From an uncultured Enterocloster sp. (GTDB taxonomy: Bacteria > Bacillota > Clostridia > Lachnospirales > Lachnospiraceae), in assembly GCA_944383785.1 (NCBI GenBank), contig CALWQV010000001.1, forward strand, positions 1 to 64,000: DNA of 64,000 nt, given 5' to 3'. This document shows positions 34,079 to 42,350 of this stretch, piece after piece. The translations under genes and the position numbers were made by a program. Position 1 is the stretch's first letter. Each line of letters begins with the position of its first letter. The notes beneath the pieces were generated by a model. It was not told the origin of the DNA. It searched no databases and saw only the letters and a program-made list of their open reading frames with translations.

Positions 34079-36052
34079 TTAGAAACGGAAAATTCCGGTT
34101 CCATAAGGAGCCAGCGGATAGGTGATGGAGTAAGGCTGACCATCGCATTCTCCCTTAGATGCCTTGTAAACAGGGGCGTCCTTCAGTTTATAGGCCCCAT
34201 GGGTCTGATCCAGCAGCAGGGTGTAATTCCCCCGTCTGGGAACGCCTACCCGGTAGTCTGGCCGGGCCATGGGTGTGAAATTTATAACAAACAAAAGATT
34301 TTTCTTAGCAGTTTCATCACGGCGGATAAAGCTGAAGATGCTGCGGTCCCCATCGTTGGCGTTTACCCACTGAAAACCGCTCCAGTCATTGTCTAGGCGG
34401 TACAGGGCGGGATAATGGCGGTATAGGTGAAGCAGATCCCGGACATAATTCTGGAGATCTTCATGATCCTCCTCCTTGGTCAGATACCAGTCCAGGGCCA
34501 CTTTCTCGTCCCACTCATGCCACTGGCCGAAATCCTGGCCCATAAACAAAAGCTTCTTGCCCGGATGGCCCAGCATAAAGGTGTATCCGGCCTTTAAGTT
34601 GCGGAACTTGTCCACCCCAAGGCCCGGCATCTTGCTGAGCATGGAGCATTTTAAGTGAACGACCTCGTCGTGGGACAGCACCAGGATGTAGTTTTCGCTG
34701 GTAAAATAGGTGAGGCCGAAGGTCATCTTGTGGTGGTTGTATTTGCGGAAATAGGGATCCAGCTTCATATACTCCAAAAAGTCGTGCATCCAGCCCATAT
34801 TCCACTTAAAGGTAAAGCCCAGGCCGTTGTCCTGGGGGTGCTTGGTCACATTGGGCCAGGCGGTGGATTCCTCGGCGATCATCATGGCCCCGCTGTTGCG
34901 GCCCCGGAGGACGGTGTTTAAGTGCTTGAAAAATTCGATGGCCTCCAGGTTTTCGTTTCCGCCGTACTGGTTGGGAACCCACTGGCCGCTCTGGCGGCCG
35001 TAATCCAAGTACAGCATGGAAGCCACGGCGTCCACCCGCAGTCCGTCCACATGGAATTTCTCCACCCAGTAGATGGCGTTGCTGATGAGGAAGTCCTTGA
35101 CCTCGTTCTTTCCATAGTCAAATACCTTGGTTCCCCAGTCCGGATGCTCCCCTTTTCGGGGGTCGGCATACTCATAGAGCGGTTCCCCGTCAAAATCCGC
35201 CAGCCCGTATGCGTCTTTAGGAAAATGAGCCGGCACCCAGTCTAAGATCACCCCGATGCCCTGACGGTGGAGATAGTTGACGAAATACATAAATTCCTGG
35301 GGCGTCCCGTAGCGGGAGGTAGGGGCAAAATACCCCGTGACCTGGTATCCCCAGGAGGCGTCCAGGGGATGCTCGGCGATGCCCAATAGCTCCACATGGG
35401 TATAACCCATCTCCTTTACATAGGCGGACAGCTCGTGGGCGGCTTCGGCGTAGGTATAGAAGCCCTCCTTCTCGGGACGGTTCTTCTTTTTCCAGGAGCC
35501 GATATGTACCTCATAGATGCTCATGGGATTTTTTAAAGGGTCTTCCTCGCCGCGCTTTTTCATCCAGAGGCCGTCCGTCCAGGCAAAGCCGGACAGATCT
35601 GTGGTGACAGAGGCGGTGCCGGGGCGAAATTCCGCCGAGAAAGCGAAGGGATCCGCCTTCATCAGAACCTGGCCTGAGGGAGCGGTGATGGCGAACTTGT
35701 ACAGCTGCCCGGCCGTCATCCCAGGCACGAATATTTCCCAGATGCCGGAGGTGGCCAGAGGCGTCATGAGATGGGTATCGGTGCGCCAGCCGTTAAAATC
35801 GCCGGTCAGGTGGACGGCCTTAGCGTGAGGGGCCCAGACGGCGAAATAGTAGCCCTCCTGTCCCAGATAGGTTTTGGGATGAGCGCCAAGCTTCTCAAAG
35901 ATTTCATAGTGAGTCCCGGCCCCGAACAGGTAGCGGTCCAGTTCCGTGATGAAGCCCGTTTCCCGGGGTGCGGTTAAAGCGGCTGTCTTTCCTGCGTTCC
36001 GGCGGCCGCTTCCTCTCGCGCCGGAATTTTTGCGGGATGTGTTCTTTGCCAT
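34079..36052 (-). CDS. glgB: 1,4-alpha-glucan branching enzyme
   Basis: A 657-residue GH13 enzyme. A basic N-terminal tail (about 1-30) precedes the carbohydrate-binding module (GYYFAVWAPHAKAVHLTGDFN) and the catalytic barrel. GLRVDAVASM holds the nucleophile Asp, MMIAEESTAWP the acid/base Glu, and VLSHDEVVH the transition-state Asp. It introduces alpha-1,6 branches into glycogen. The alkaline N-terminal extension (SRKNSGARGSGRRNAGK) is unusual and might bind nucleic acid or polymer. It follows an amylase-type gene after 26 bases in one operon. Confidence 0.96.
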   Translation of the reverse strand: MAKNTSRKNSGARGSGRRNAGKTAALTAPRETGFITELDRYLFGAGTHYEIFEKLGAHPKTYLGQEGYYFAVWAPHAKAVHLTGDFNGWRTDTHLMTPLATSGIWEIFVPGMTAGQLYKFAITAPSGQVLMKADPFAFSAEFRPGTASVTTDLSGFAWTDGLWMKKRGEEDPLKNPMSIYEVHIGSWKKKNRPEKEGFYTYAEAAHELSAYVKEMGYTHVELLGIAEHPLDASWGYQVTGYFAPTSRYGTPQEFMYFVNYLHRQGIGVILDWVPAHFPKDAYGLADFDGEPLYEYADPRKGEHPDWGTKVFDYGKNEVKDFLISNAIYWVEKFHVDGLRVDAVASMLYLDYGRQSGQWVPNQYGGNENLEAIEFFKHLNTVLRGRNSGAMMIAEESTAWPNVTKHPQDNGLGFTFKWNMGWMHDFLEYMKLDPYFRKYNHHKMTFGLTYFTSENYILVLSHDEVVHLKCSMLSKMPGLGVDKFRNLKAGYTFMLGHPGKKLLFMGQDFGQWHEWDEKVALDWYLTKEEDHEDLQNYVRDLLHLYRHYPALYRLDNDWSGFQWVNANDGDRSIFSFIRRDETAKKNLLFVINFTPMARPDYRVGVPRRGNYTLLLDQTHGAYKLKDAPVYKASKGECDGQPYSITYPLAPYGTGIFRF

Positions 36053-36078
36053 AGTAAAATTCCCCTTTTGTATGAGTG

Positions 36079-37467
36079 TTATATAATTTTATAAATCATT
36101 CCCCAGTTTGCCGGTAGGGTAAGCGTAAGGCGGCCGTCTCGGATGGGCAGAGGTTTCATTTCCTCCGGTCCGCCCTCCCCAGGCTTCTGGCCGGCAAATC
36201 CCATTTCCTCCGGCCCGCCCAAAAGGGGCAGTGCCTGGCTGCCCTCAGCAAAGACCGGGACGGAAATCGTCGCCGGTTGGCTGTCGTTGTTCAGGACGGT
36301 GATCACAAGGCTGTCTTCATTCTGCCGGCTGTAGGCGTACTGGCGGTTGGTTAAAAGCAGCTCCCGGTAAACCCCGTGATGGAAGGCTTTTTCCTGGCTG
36401 TGGATCTGTCCCAGCCGCTTTATGAGACTGGTCAGGGGACAGCGAAGATCCGGCTCCTGGTCCATGGACAGGGCGGGGCGCAGGGCCTCGTCGCTGGTTT
36501 TCGTTCTCTGCCCTTTTATGGCCCACTCACCGCCGTAGTAGAGGGAGGGGATTCCGGGCAGGGTATAGAGGCAGATGTAGACGGGAGCCAGGTGGGCCGG
36601 ATCCTTTAACTTGCTGGCAATGCGGTCCTCGTCGTGGTTGTCCACAAAGGTGTAGAGCTCACGCCCGATGGCCTGCAGGCGGCGGACATTGTGGGCGATC
36701 TCAAAAAAGTTGTGGTCGTTGAAGCCGGAATAAATGCTTTTGTGCAGCTCGTAGTTGGTGACGGAGTGGAGCATGGAGGGCCCCAGCCAGCGGGCGTAAT
36801 CCCCGTGGATCACCTCGCCCATGAGCCAGAAGTCCTTTTTCATGGCTTCCGTTCTGGCACGCAGCCCGCTCATAAAGCCGAAGTCCAGCACATTGGCGCA
36901 GTCTAAGCGGATGCCGTCGATGTCGAATTCCCGGATCCAGAAGTCCACGGCCTGAAAGAGGTAGTCCCGGACGCTGGGATTTTGCAGGTTCAGGCAGGGG
37001 AGCTCAAAATGTCCCTGCCAGGCTTCATAGTGGAAGGGGTCTCCTAAGGGGCTTGGAAAATCGAAGCCTACGCCCCGGTACCAATCCCGGTAGGGGGAGT
37101 CCCACCGCTTCTGAGCAATATCCTGGAAGGCGAAAAACTCCCGTCCTGTGTGGTTAAACACGCCGTCCACCACAACCCGGATGCCGCTTTTGTGGCAGAG
37201 GGAGACGAAATGGCAAAAATCCTCGTTGGTTCCCAGGCGGCGGTCGATCTGAAGGAAATCCCGGGTATCATAGCCATGGGAAGAGGATTCAAATAAGGGT
37301 CCTATGTATATACCGCCGCAGCCTAGCTCCTTTATGTGGGGGATCCAGTCCTCCAGCGAAAGAAGCCTATGAGTCCCTTCTCCCTGGGGCGGATTCACCT
37401 TTGGGGCTCCTGTCATTCCCAGGGGGTACATGTGATAGAAAACACTTCGGTCATACCATGCTGACAT
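36079..37467 (-). CDS. GH13 alpha-amylase-family enzyme
   Basis: A 462-residue alpha-glucan hydrolase or transferase. VVVDGVFNHTG, GIRLDCANV (nucleophile Asp), WLMGEVIHG (acid/base Glu) and FVDNHDEDR (transition-state Asp) are the four conserved GH13 regions. It has no signal peptide, so it acts on intracellular glucans such as glycogen or imported maltodextrin. It resembles cyclomaltodextrinase/neopullulanase-like enzymes but lacks their N-terminal starch-binding domain. It lies between a DUF2508-like gene and glgB, with 26-base gaps on both sides. Confidence 0.93.
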   Translation of the reverse strand: MSAWYDRSVFYHMYPLGMTGAPKVNPPQGEGTHRLLSLEDWIPHIKELGCGGIYIGPLFESSSHGYDTRDFLQIDRRLGTNEDFCHFVSLCHKSGIRVVVDGVFNHTGREFFAFQDIAQKRWDSPYRDWYRGVGFDFPSPLGDPFHYEAWQGHFELPCLNLQNPSVRDYLFQAVDFWIREFDIDGIRLDCANVLDFGFMSGLRARTEAMKKDFWLMGEVIHGDYARWLGPSMLHSVTNYELHKSIYSGFNDHNFFEIAHNVRRLQAIGRELYTFVDNHDEDRIASKLKDPAHLAPVYICLYTLPGIPSLYYGGEWAIKGQRTKTSDEALRPALSMDQEPDLRCPLTSLIKRLGQIHSQEKAFHHGVYRELLLTNRQYAYSRQNEDSLVITVLNNDSQPATISVPVFAEGSQALPLLGGPEEMGFAGQKPGEGGPEEMKPLPIRDGRLTLTLPANWGMIYKII

Positions 37468-37493
37468 ACGATTACCTCTCTTAATGGGAGGAC

Positions 37494-37730
37494 TTAAGCC
37501 TCCCGTTTTTTAAACTTTCTAAGAAGGAACTGATAGCGCAGCTGGGCGGCGTTCAGTTCATAGATAAAGCAGTCGATCATGGTGGGATCGACCACCTCTT
37601 CGAAATTGCTTCGGGCCGTGTCGATGGCGCAGCGGCTGCGCTCGATCTCTTCCCTGAGGCAGCAGAGCTCTTCTTCTGTCTCAATGCGGGCGGCGGCCTC
37701 CGCCCTGCGGTTTTTCAAAAAACGAATCAT
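37494..37730 (-). CDS. Small coiled-coil protein, YaaL/DUF2508-like
   Basis: A 78-residue, highly charged helical protein. The pattern EELCCLREEIERSRCAIDTARSNF followed by DPTMIDCFIYELNAAQLRY matches the DUF2508/YaaL family by eye. I chose ATG 37730 with a GGGAG site; the frame runs on to 37817. Its minus-strand -10 TATAAT lies at 37793-37788 with a weak -35. It is the first gene of the amylase-glgB operon. Function unknown. Confidence 0.75.
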   Translation of the reverse strand: MIRFLKNRRAEAAARIETEEELCCLREEIERSRCAIDTARSNFEEVVDPTMIDCFIYELNAAQLRYQFLLRKFKKREA

Positions 37731-37828
37731 AGGGCAATCATCTCCCGGAATTCCCACCGGGCCAGCCGATGGGGTGATTATATGGTCATTATATCCGAAA
37801 AATGGCAGCCTATTCATTTTCAGCCAAA

Positions 37829-38179
37829 TCAGTATAAAAATTCATTCAGCCGGTAGCCCAGCTCCATTAGGATCTGGTTGGGCCTGCGCAGGGTCAGATA
37901 GTAGTAGTTGGCGGTGCCCTCCTGCCGGATGTCCACCAGCCCGGCCTGCTTCAGGATCTTTAAATGGTGGGAGATGGCGGGCCGGGAAAGGCTGGTGCGG
38001 CAGGTGATCTCATTCACATTCATGCCGCAGCTCTCAAAGGCGATGTGTCCCTCCTGGTTCTGCCGGAAGGCTTCCCGGGTGAGAACCTCGATGATGGCTA
38101 GGCGCACCGGATCCCCCAGGGCGATAAATAAAGGCATACAGGCTTCAAACTGCTGGTGAAGTTCCTGGGGTGTGGTCAT
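37829..38179 (-). CDS. ArsR-family repressor
   Basis: A 116-residue winged-helix protein. MPLFIALGDPVRLAIIEVL and the recognition region LSRPAISHHLKILKQAGLV, with the wing at VDIRQEGTANYYYL, are typical of ArsR/SmtB. The usual metal-site ELCVCDL box is absent; two cysteines (ESCGM and EITCR) flank the matching helix, so metal sensing is uncertain. RBS AGGAGG. A perfect inverted repeat at its promoter suggests autoregulation. It lies upstream of the glucan operon and divergent from a c-di-GMP phosphodiesterase gene. Confidence 0.93.
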   Translation of the reverse strand: MTTPQELHQQFEACMPLFIALGDPVRLAIIEVLTREAFRQNQEGHIAFESCGMNVNEITCRTSLSRPAISHHLKILKQAGLVDIRQEGTANYYYLTLRRPNQILMELGYRLNEFLY

Positions 38180-38191
38180 GAAATTCCTCCT

Positions 38192-38215
38192 TTTGGTTTA
38201 AAAATTTAAACCAAA
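38192..38215. promoter_or_regulatory. ArsR operator palindrome
   Basis: TTTGGTTTAAA-AA-TTTAAACCAAA is a perfect 11-bp inverted repeat with a 2-base spacer. It lies right after the -10 box of the ArsR promoter, over the expected transcription start. Size and position suit a winged-helix dimer acting as an autorepressor. Confidence 0.8.
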
Positions 38216-38218
38216 TTC

Positions 38219-38247
38219 AGTTTATCATGGCAAAGGAAAATCGTCAA
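38219..38247 (-). promoter_or_regulatory. Promoter of the ArsR gene
   Basis: Minus-strand -35 TTGACG (38247-38242) and -10 TAAACT (38224-38219) with 17-base spacing, directly followed by the palindromic operator. Confidence 0.75.
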
Positions 38248-38255
38248 GAAATAAT

Positions 38256-38284
38256 TTGTTTTTTCAGTATAATAGTGCTATACT
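38256..38284 (+). promoter_or_regulatory. Promoter of the GGDEF/EAL gene with overlapping dyad
   Basis: TTGTTT (38256-38261) and TATACT (38279-38284) are 17 bases apart. An inverted repeat AGTATA...TATACT (38266-38284) covers the -10 region. The divergent ArsR -35 box is only 8 bases away, so factors bound here could affect both genes. The expected 5' leader is about 110 bases; I see no known riboswitch in it. Confidence 0.6.
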
Positions 38285-38384
38285 AAAATCAATACTGCTT
38301 AAGTCAGCCAATATTATTACATAAATAAGAGATTTCAGACTGTTACACCCCAGACAGCTAGTTCGAGAGACTGGAAATAATATT

Positions 38385-38394
38385 GGGGGGGGGG
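38385..38394 (+). repeat. Homopolymeric G10 tract at the ribosome-binding position
   Basis: Ten consecutive G bases end 8 bases before the ATG at 38403 and form the only purine-rich candidate ribosome site. Tracts of this length are prone to slippage. Length change would alter the Shine-Dalgarno strength or spacing of the downstream gene. Confidence 0.9.
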
Positions 38395-38402
38395 CTTTTA
38401 CG

Positions 38403-41400
38403 ATGCCAAACCGTGATGAACTACATAAATTGATCAAAGAGCGGATGAAGGACTTAAAGCGTTCCGAGGTATGTGCTCTTTTTTTGCTTGCGGTCACGAG
38501 GAAGGGTAAGTCCGGGCTGGATGAGGATTTTAATCTGGAGCAGACCTCGGAGCGGGTGTCCGCCCTCCTAGGCAGGCTGTTCCATCAGACGAATCTGGTG
38601 GGCTATCTAGGCGGGAACCGTTTTGTTGCCTTTATGTCCGGACAGCTGAGCGGCAGCGTGATCTGGGAGCGGGCTTCGGTTCTCAGCCAGGCCCTTTGGC
38701 TGACGTCGGAGGATTTGCCCAGCTGGCATCTGTCCAGTTATGTGGGCGTTTATATGTTTGACAGCCGGGAGGACGACGCTTTCTTGCTGCGGCAGGCGGA
38801 GTATGCCCTGGAGATGGCTTATAAGAATGAGGAGCGGCATTTCTATATTCATACTTCGGCGGATCTGGAAGCGGAAGGCTTTCCTCTGACGGATCTGGCG
38901 GTGCCGGTCCGCACTCTGAACAACTATCTGGATGAGGGCGTTCGGATTCTGTCGGCGGGGGAAGAGCGGAAGGTTCTTTATACCAGTCCCGGATTTTACA
39001 AGCGGCTGTTTCTGTTTGGGGCGGAAGCAGTTCCCGAGCGGGTTAAGCTCCATCCCCTGGATCAGGAAAATCATGAGAAGAACATCCGCAAGGCCCTTGA
39101 GGAAGAGGGAGAGGTGGAGAGCTGGTATCGGGTTTCCGGCGACGGCCTGGGCTGGATTCCGTGCCGGGTTCAGTTACAGCGGGTGGAGACTGGGACGGAG
39201 CCGGTGGTTTTGGAGATCTCCCACAATATTACGGGGCTGGTGCAGCTGAAAAATCAGTCTGAGCTGGATCGGGAATGGCTGCATTTTTTGTCGGATCAGA
39301 GCAGCGATCTCATGTGGGAGGTGAATATCCCTACCAGGACCTTCCGACTGCTTTACACGCAGCGGACGCCGCTTGACCGGCCGGTGGTTTATGAAAATTT
39401 CCCTGAGTCCATGATCGAAAGCGGGCGGGTCCATCGGGATTCGGCGGGACGGTTCCGCCAGTTTGCCCAGGATATGATGATGGGCAAGATGAACGGCAGC
39501 GATAAATTTATCGTGCAGCATGGCCGCACCGGCTGCTACGGCTGGGCTTCCTTGTCCTACCACATGCTTTACGACAAGGACGGCCATCCGGAGAAGGCCA
39601 TCGGGGTGAAGGAGGATCTGGCCTACCTGCCCACACGCCGGCTGGAGGGGCTTCAGCGCAGGAACGCGCCTTCGGATCTGTTCCCCAATCTGTTCTGCTT
39701 TGTCCAGGCGAACTTGACCAAGGATCTGGTGGAGCGCCTGCTGATCGACGGGCGGGAGCGGAGCGGGCGTCTGACGGATTCCTCCTATACCGGTCTGCTG
39801 AACGAGAATATGAAACGTCTTTTTTCCACTGCGGAGATGAAGCGGTTTAAGAAGCTCTTTAACCGGGAAACCATTCTGGAGTCCTATTCCCATGGCCGCC
39901 GGTGGTTTTATCAGCTGTGCAAGGTGGTGAATTACGAGGGCGCCATCTGGAATGCGGCGGCCGCCATGAATGTGAACCGGGATCCGGAAAGCGGCGATGT
40001 ATACGCTTTTGGCTATATCAGCCGCCGGGCCCAGAGGGTCTCCTGGGAGCAGAAGCTGAATTTCGCGCCCCGCATGGAGCCGGAGACGGGGGTTTACCAG
40101 CCGGAAACGGCAAAGAATATGTGCCTGGAGTTGTTGGGGCGGAAACGTTCTGCGCCCTGCGCTATGGTTGAGATTCGGGCGGAGGGAGTGAAGGAGCTGT
40201 TTGGCGCTCAGGAGAACGCCCCCGCGCGCCGGGATCTGGTAACGGCTTTAAATGTGTTTTTGGATACCAACTGCGTGATTTTCCGCAATTCTCCCAACAG
40301 CCTTCTGGCATTTTTCCCGGAGGCGCCCTCTAAGGGCAGGCTGAAGCGGAAGCTGGAGGAAGCATTCGTATCGGTCCGCATTTCCATGGAGGAGGATCCC
40401 AGGCTGCGGCTTGTGCGGTTGATTGCCGGGATTATCTACCGGAGGGAAGACGAGGAGGCGCGGTTTGAGGAGATGGCCGCCCTGGCCGGCCGGATCTGTA
40501 CCATCCACAGCGGGGAGGCTGAGGATACGGTTTGCTTTGGAGAGGATGTGAGTGAGCTGTCCAGCGGCGGCCCCGATATCAATGAGCCGGCAAAGTTTGT
40601 GAAGTGTCAGGTCCCGGATGGGGAAAGGGCCATGAATGACGAGGAACAGAAGGCCGCCCTGGCCAGCCTGGGGCTGATGCTTCAGGCGGAGAACCGGGAT
40701 GTTTCCGTTAACAGCGTGTTAAGGACCATTGGCGAGTATTACCATGCGGACCGGGTTTATATCCTGATTCTGACTCAGAAGTGTCAGATTGTGACCATGC
40801 TCAACGAGTGGGTCGGAAAGGGCAAGGTCAGCATCCAGCAGGCGATTTCCGGAAAGCGGACGGATCAGTTTCCGGTGCTGGCCCACTACCTGCGCAATCC
40901 GGTTCCCGTTCGCCTGGCGATGAGAAACGGAGAAGGAGATGAGCGGAAGCTGCCCTGGCAGTATTCCATCTATCCGATGGAGAGCACGGATGACGCCCGC
41001 CAGCTTTTGTGCGTGGAGAATCCCCGCCTTCACAGAGGCAGAAGCGCCCTGCTCCATTTTTTGATTCCTTATCTTTCCGGGGAGCGGAAACGCTTTATGG
41101 CAAAGCGGGAGGGGGCTTCCGCCCTGGACCGGCTGTATGAGCTGCCGAATCTGAAGGCTTACCAGGATGTGATTTATTCCATCAATTCCGATATGTATAC
41201 ATCCCTGGGCGTGATGGCCGTGGACATTCCGGATTTTGCCCTGGTGAAGGAGCAGCAGGGATATGAGTACGGCAGCCACTTCCTCGTAAAGATATCGGAG
41301 GTGCTGCGGGACGTATTTGGAGCGGCCCTATTATTCCGGACTCGGGAGGCGGAATTTATCGCCTTGTGCCTGAATATGACCTACGAGGCGTTTTTTAACC

Positions 41401-42332
41401 GCTGCAACCGGGTACAGCAGCTGATCGGGCGCAAATACGTAGGCCGGTTCCGCATCGGCTTAAGCTGGTCTAACCAGGTGTTTAAGGGGGATGACCAGGT
41501 GAAAAAGGCCCGCTCGATTATGCGCTGCGCCGGCTCGCCGGAATCCATGACCGGCGAAGTCCAGGCGGTGAAGGCGGGGACGGAGAATGGTCTCAACGTG
41601 GGAACCGACCAGTTTACCATCTATTTGCAGCCTAAGATCGACATGCGCACCGGGAAGCTGGCGGGGGCGGAAGCTCTGGTCAGAGTTATGGATGAGAAGG
41701 GAGGGCTTCTTCCCCATCTGCGGGTGATCGAGGCCATGGAGCAGGAGGGAACCATCCAGGAGATGGATTATTTCGTCTTTGACAAGACGCTCCAGACTAT
41801 GAGCCAGTGGAAGGAGAAGGGATATGAGCTGCCTCGGATTTCCAGCAATTTTTCGCGGATCACCCTGTTAAATCCCTCGGCTCTTGCCTCGGTGCTGGCT
41901 ATATCCAGCCGCTACCCGGAGGTGCCCCAGAACCTGGTGGAGATGGAGATTACGGAGACGGCGGGGGATTTTGAGAACAATACGTTCGCAGAGCTGATCG
42001 AGAGGTTTGGGGGCTACGGCTTCCAGTTCTCGCTGGACGATTTCGGCTCCAGTTACTCCAATATTTCCATGCTGACCAATCTGCATTTCCGTTCCATTAA
42101 GCTGGACCGGAGCATGATCCGCAATATATCGGAAAATTCCATGACCCGGATGCTGGTGCGGGATATTGTAAAGCTCTGTAACAGCAGCGGCATGGTCTGC
42201 ATCGCGGAGGGAGTGGAGAACCAGGAGCAGGAGAAGGCGCTTTTGGAGAACGGCTGCGTTTACGCCCAGGGTTATTATTATGACCGGCCGATGCCTCTGA
42301 GGGAGTTTGAGCAGAAATACCTGCAGGCATAA
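38403..42332 (+). CDS. Large cytoplasmic c-di-GMP phosphodiesterase with degenerate GGDEF domains and C-terminal EAL
   Basis: A 1309-residue protein without membrane helices. By eye: a degenerate GGDEF domain (about 1-150, GGNRF at 70-74), two PAS-like regions (about 165-400), a second degenerate GGDEF-like unit (about 560-720), a GAF-like domain (about 745-890), a third degenerate GGDEF domain (about 905-1050, REAEF in place of GGDEF), and an EAL domain (about 1067-1309). The EAL domain keeps AEALVR, SNFSR, EMEITE, LDDFGSS, IKLDRS, AEGVEN and AQGYYY, so hydrolysis of c-di-GMP is expected. Domain limits are approximate. It lies 18 bases before the CheB-CheR gene. Confidence 0.88.
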   Translation: MPNRDELHKLIKERMKDLKRSEVCALFLLAVTRKGKSGLDEDFNLEQTSERVSALLGRLFHQTNLVGYLGGNRFVAFMSGQLSGSVIWERASVLSQALWLTSEDLPSWHLSSYVGVYMFDSREDDAFLLRQAEYALEMAYKNEERHFYIHTSADLEAEGFPLTDLAVPVRTLNNYLDEGVRILSAGEERKVLYTSPGFYKRLFLFGAEAVPERVKLHPLDQENHEKNIRKALEEEGEVESWYRVSGDGLGWIPCRVQLQRVETGTEPVVLEISHNITGLVQLKNQSELDREWLHFLSDQSSDLMWEVNIPTRTFRLLYTQRTPLDRPVVYENFPESMIESGRVHRDSAGRFRQFAQDMMMGKMNGSDKFIVQHGRTGCYGWASLSYHMLYDKDGHPEKAIGVKEDLAYLPTRRLEGLQRRNAPSDLFPNLFCFVQANLTKDLVERLLIDGRERSGRLTDSSYTGLLNENMKRLFSTAEMKRFKKLFNRETILESYSHGRRWFYQLCKVVNYEGAIWNAAAAMNVNRDPESGDVYAFGYISRRAQRVSWEQKLNFAPRMEPETGVYQPETAKNMCLELLGRKRSAPCAMVEIRAEGVKELFGAQENAPARRDLVTALNVFLDTNCVIFRNSPNSLLAFFPEAPSKGRLKRKLEEAFVSVRISMEEDPRLRLVRLIAGIIYRREDEEARFEEMAALAGRICTIHSGEAEDTVCFGEDVSELSSGGPDINEPAKFVKCQVPDGERAMNDEEQKAALASLGLMLQAENRDVSVNSVLRTIGEYYHADRVYILILTQKCQIVTMLNEWVGKGKVSIQQAISGKRTDQFPVLAHYLRNPVPVRLAMRNGEGDERKLPWQYSIYPMESTDDARQLLCVENPRLHRGRSALLHFLIPYLSGERKRFMAKREGASALDRLYELPNLKAYQDVIYSINSDMYTSLGVMAVDIPDFALVKEQQGYEYGSHFLVKISEVLRDVFGAALLFRTREAEFIALCLNMTYEAFFNRCNRVQQLIGRKYVGRFRIGLSWSNQVFKGDDQVKKARSIMRCAGSPESMTGEVQAVKAGTENGLNVGTDQFTIYLQPKIDMRTGKLAGAEALVRVMDEKGGLLPHLRVIEAMEQEGTIQEMDYFVFDKTLQTMSQWKEKGYELPRISSNFSRITLLNPSALASVLAISSRYPEVPQNLVEMEITETAGDFENNTFAELIERFGGYGFQFSLDDFGSSYSNISMLTNLHFRSIKLDRSMIRNISENSMTRMLVRDIVKLCNSSGMVCIAEGVENQEQEKALLENGCVYAQGYYYDRPMPLREFEQKYLQA

Positions 42333-42350
42333 ACGAAGGAGGACGATTTT

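Noticed and set aside
38291..38402. A second c-di-GMP riboswitch before the EAL gene
   Set aside because: Looked for the GEMM-I GACGCAAAG core and a GAAA hairpin and found neither; no class II pattern was recognised.
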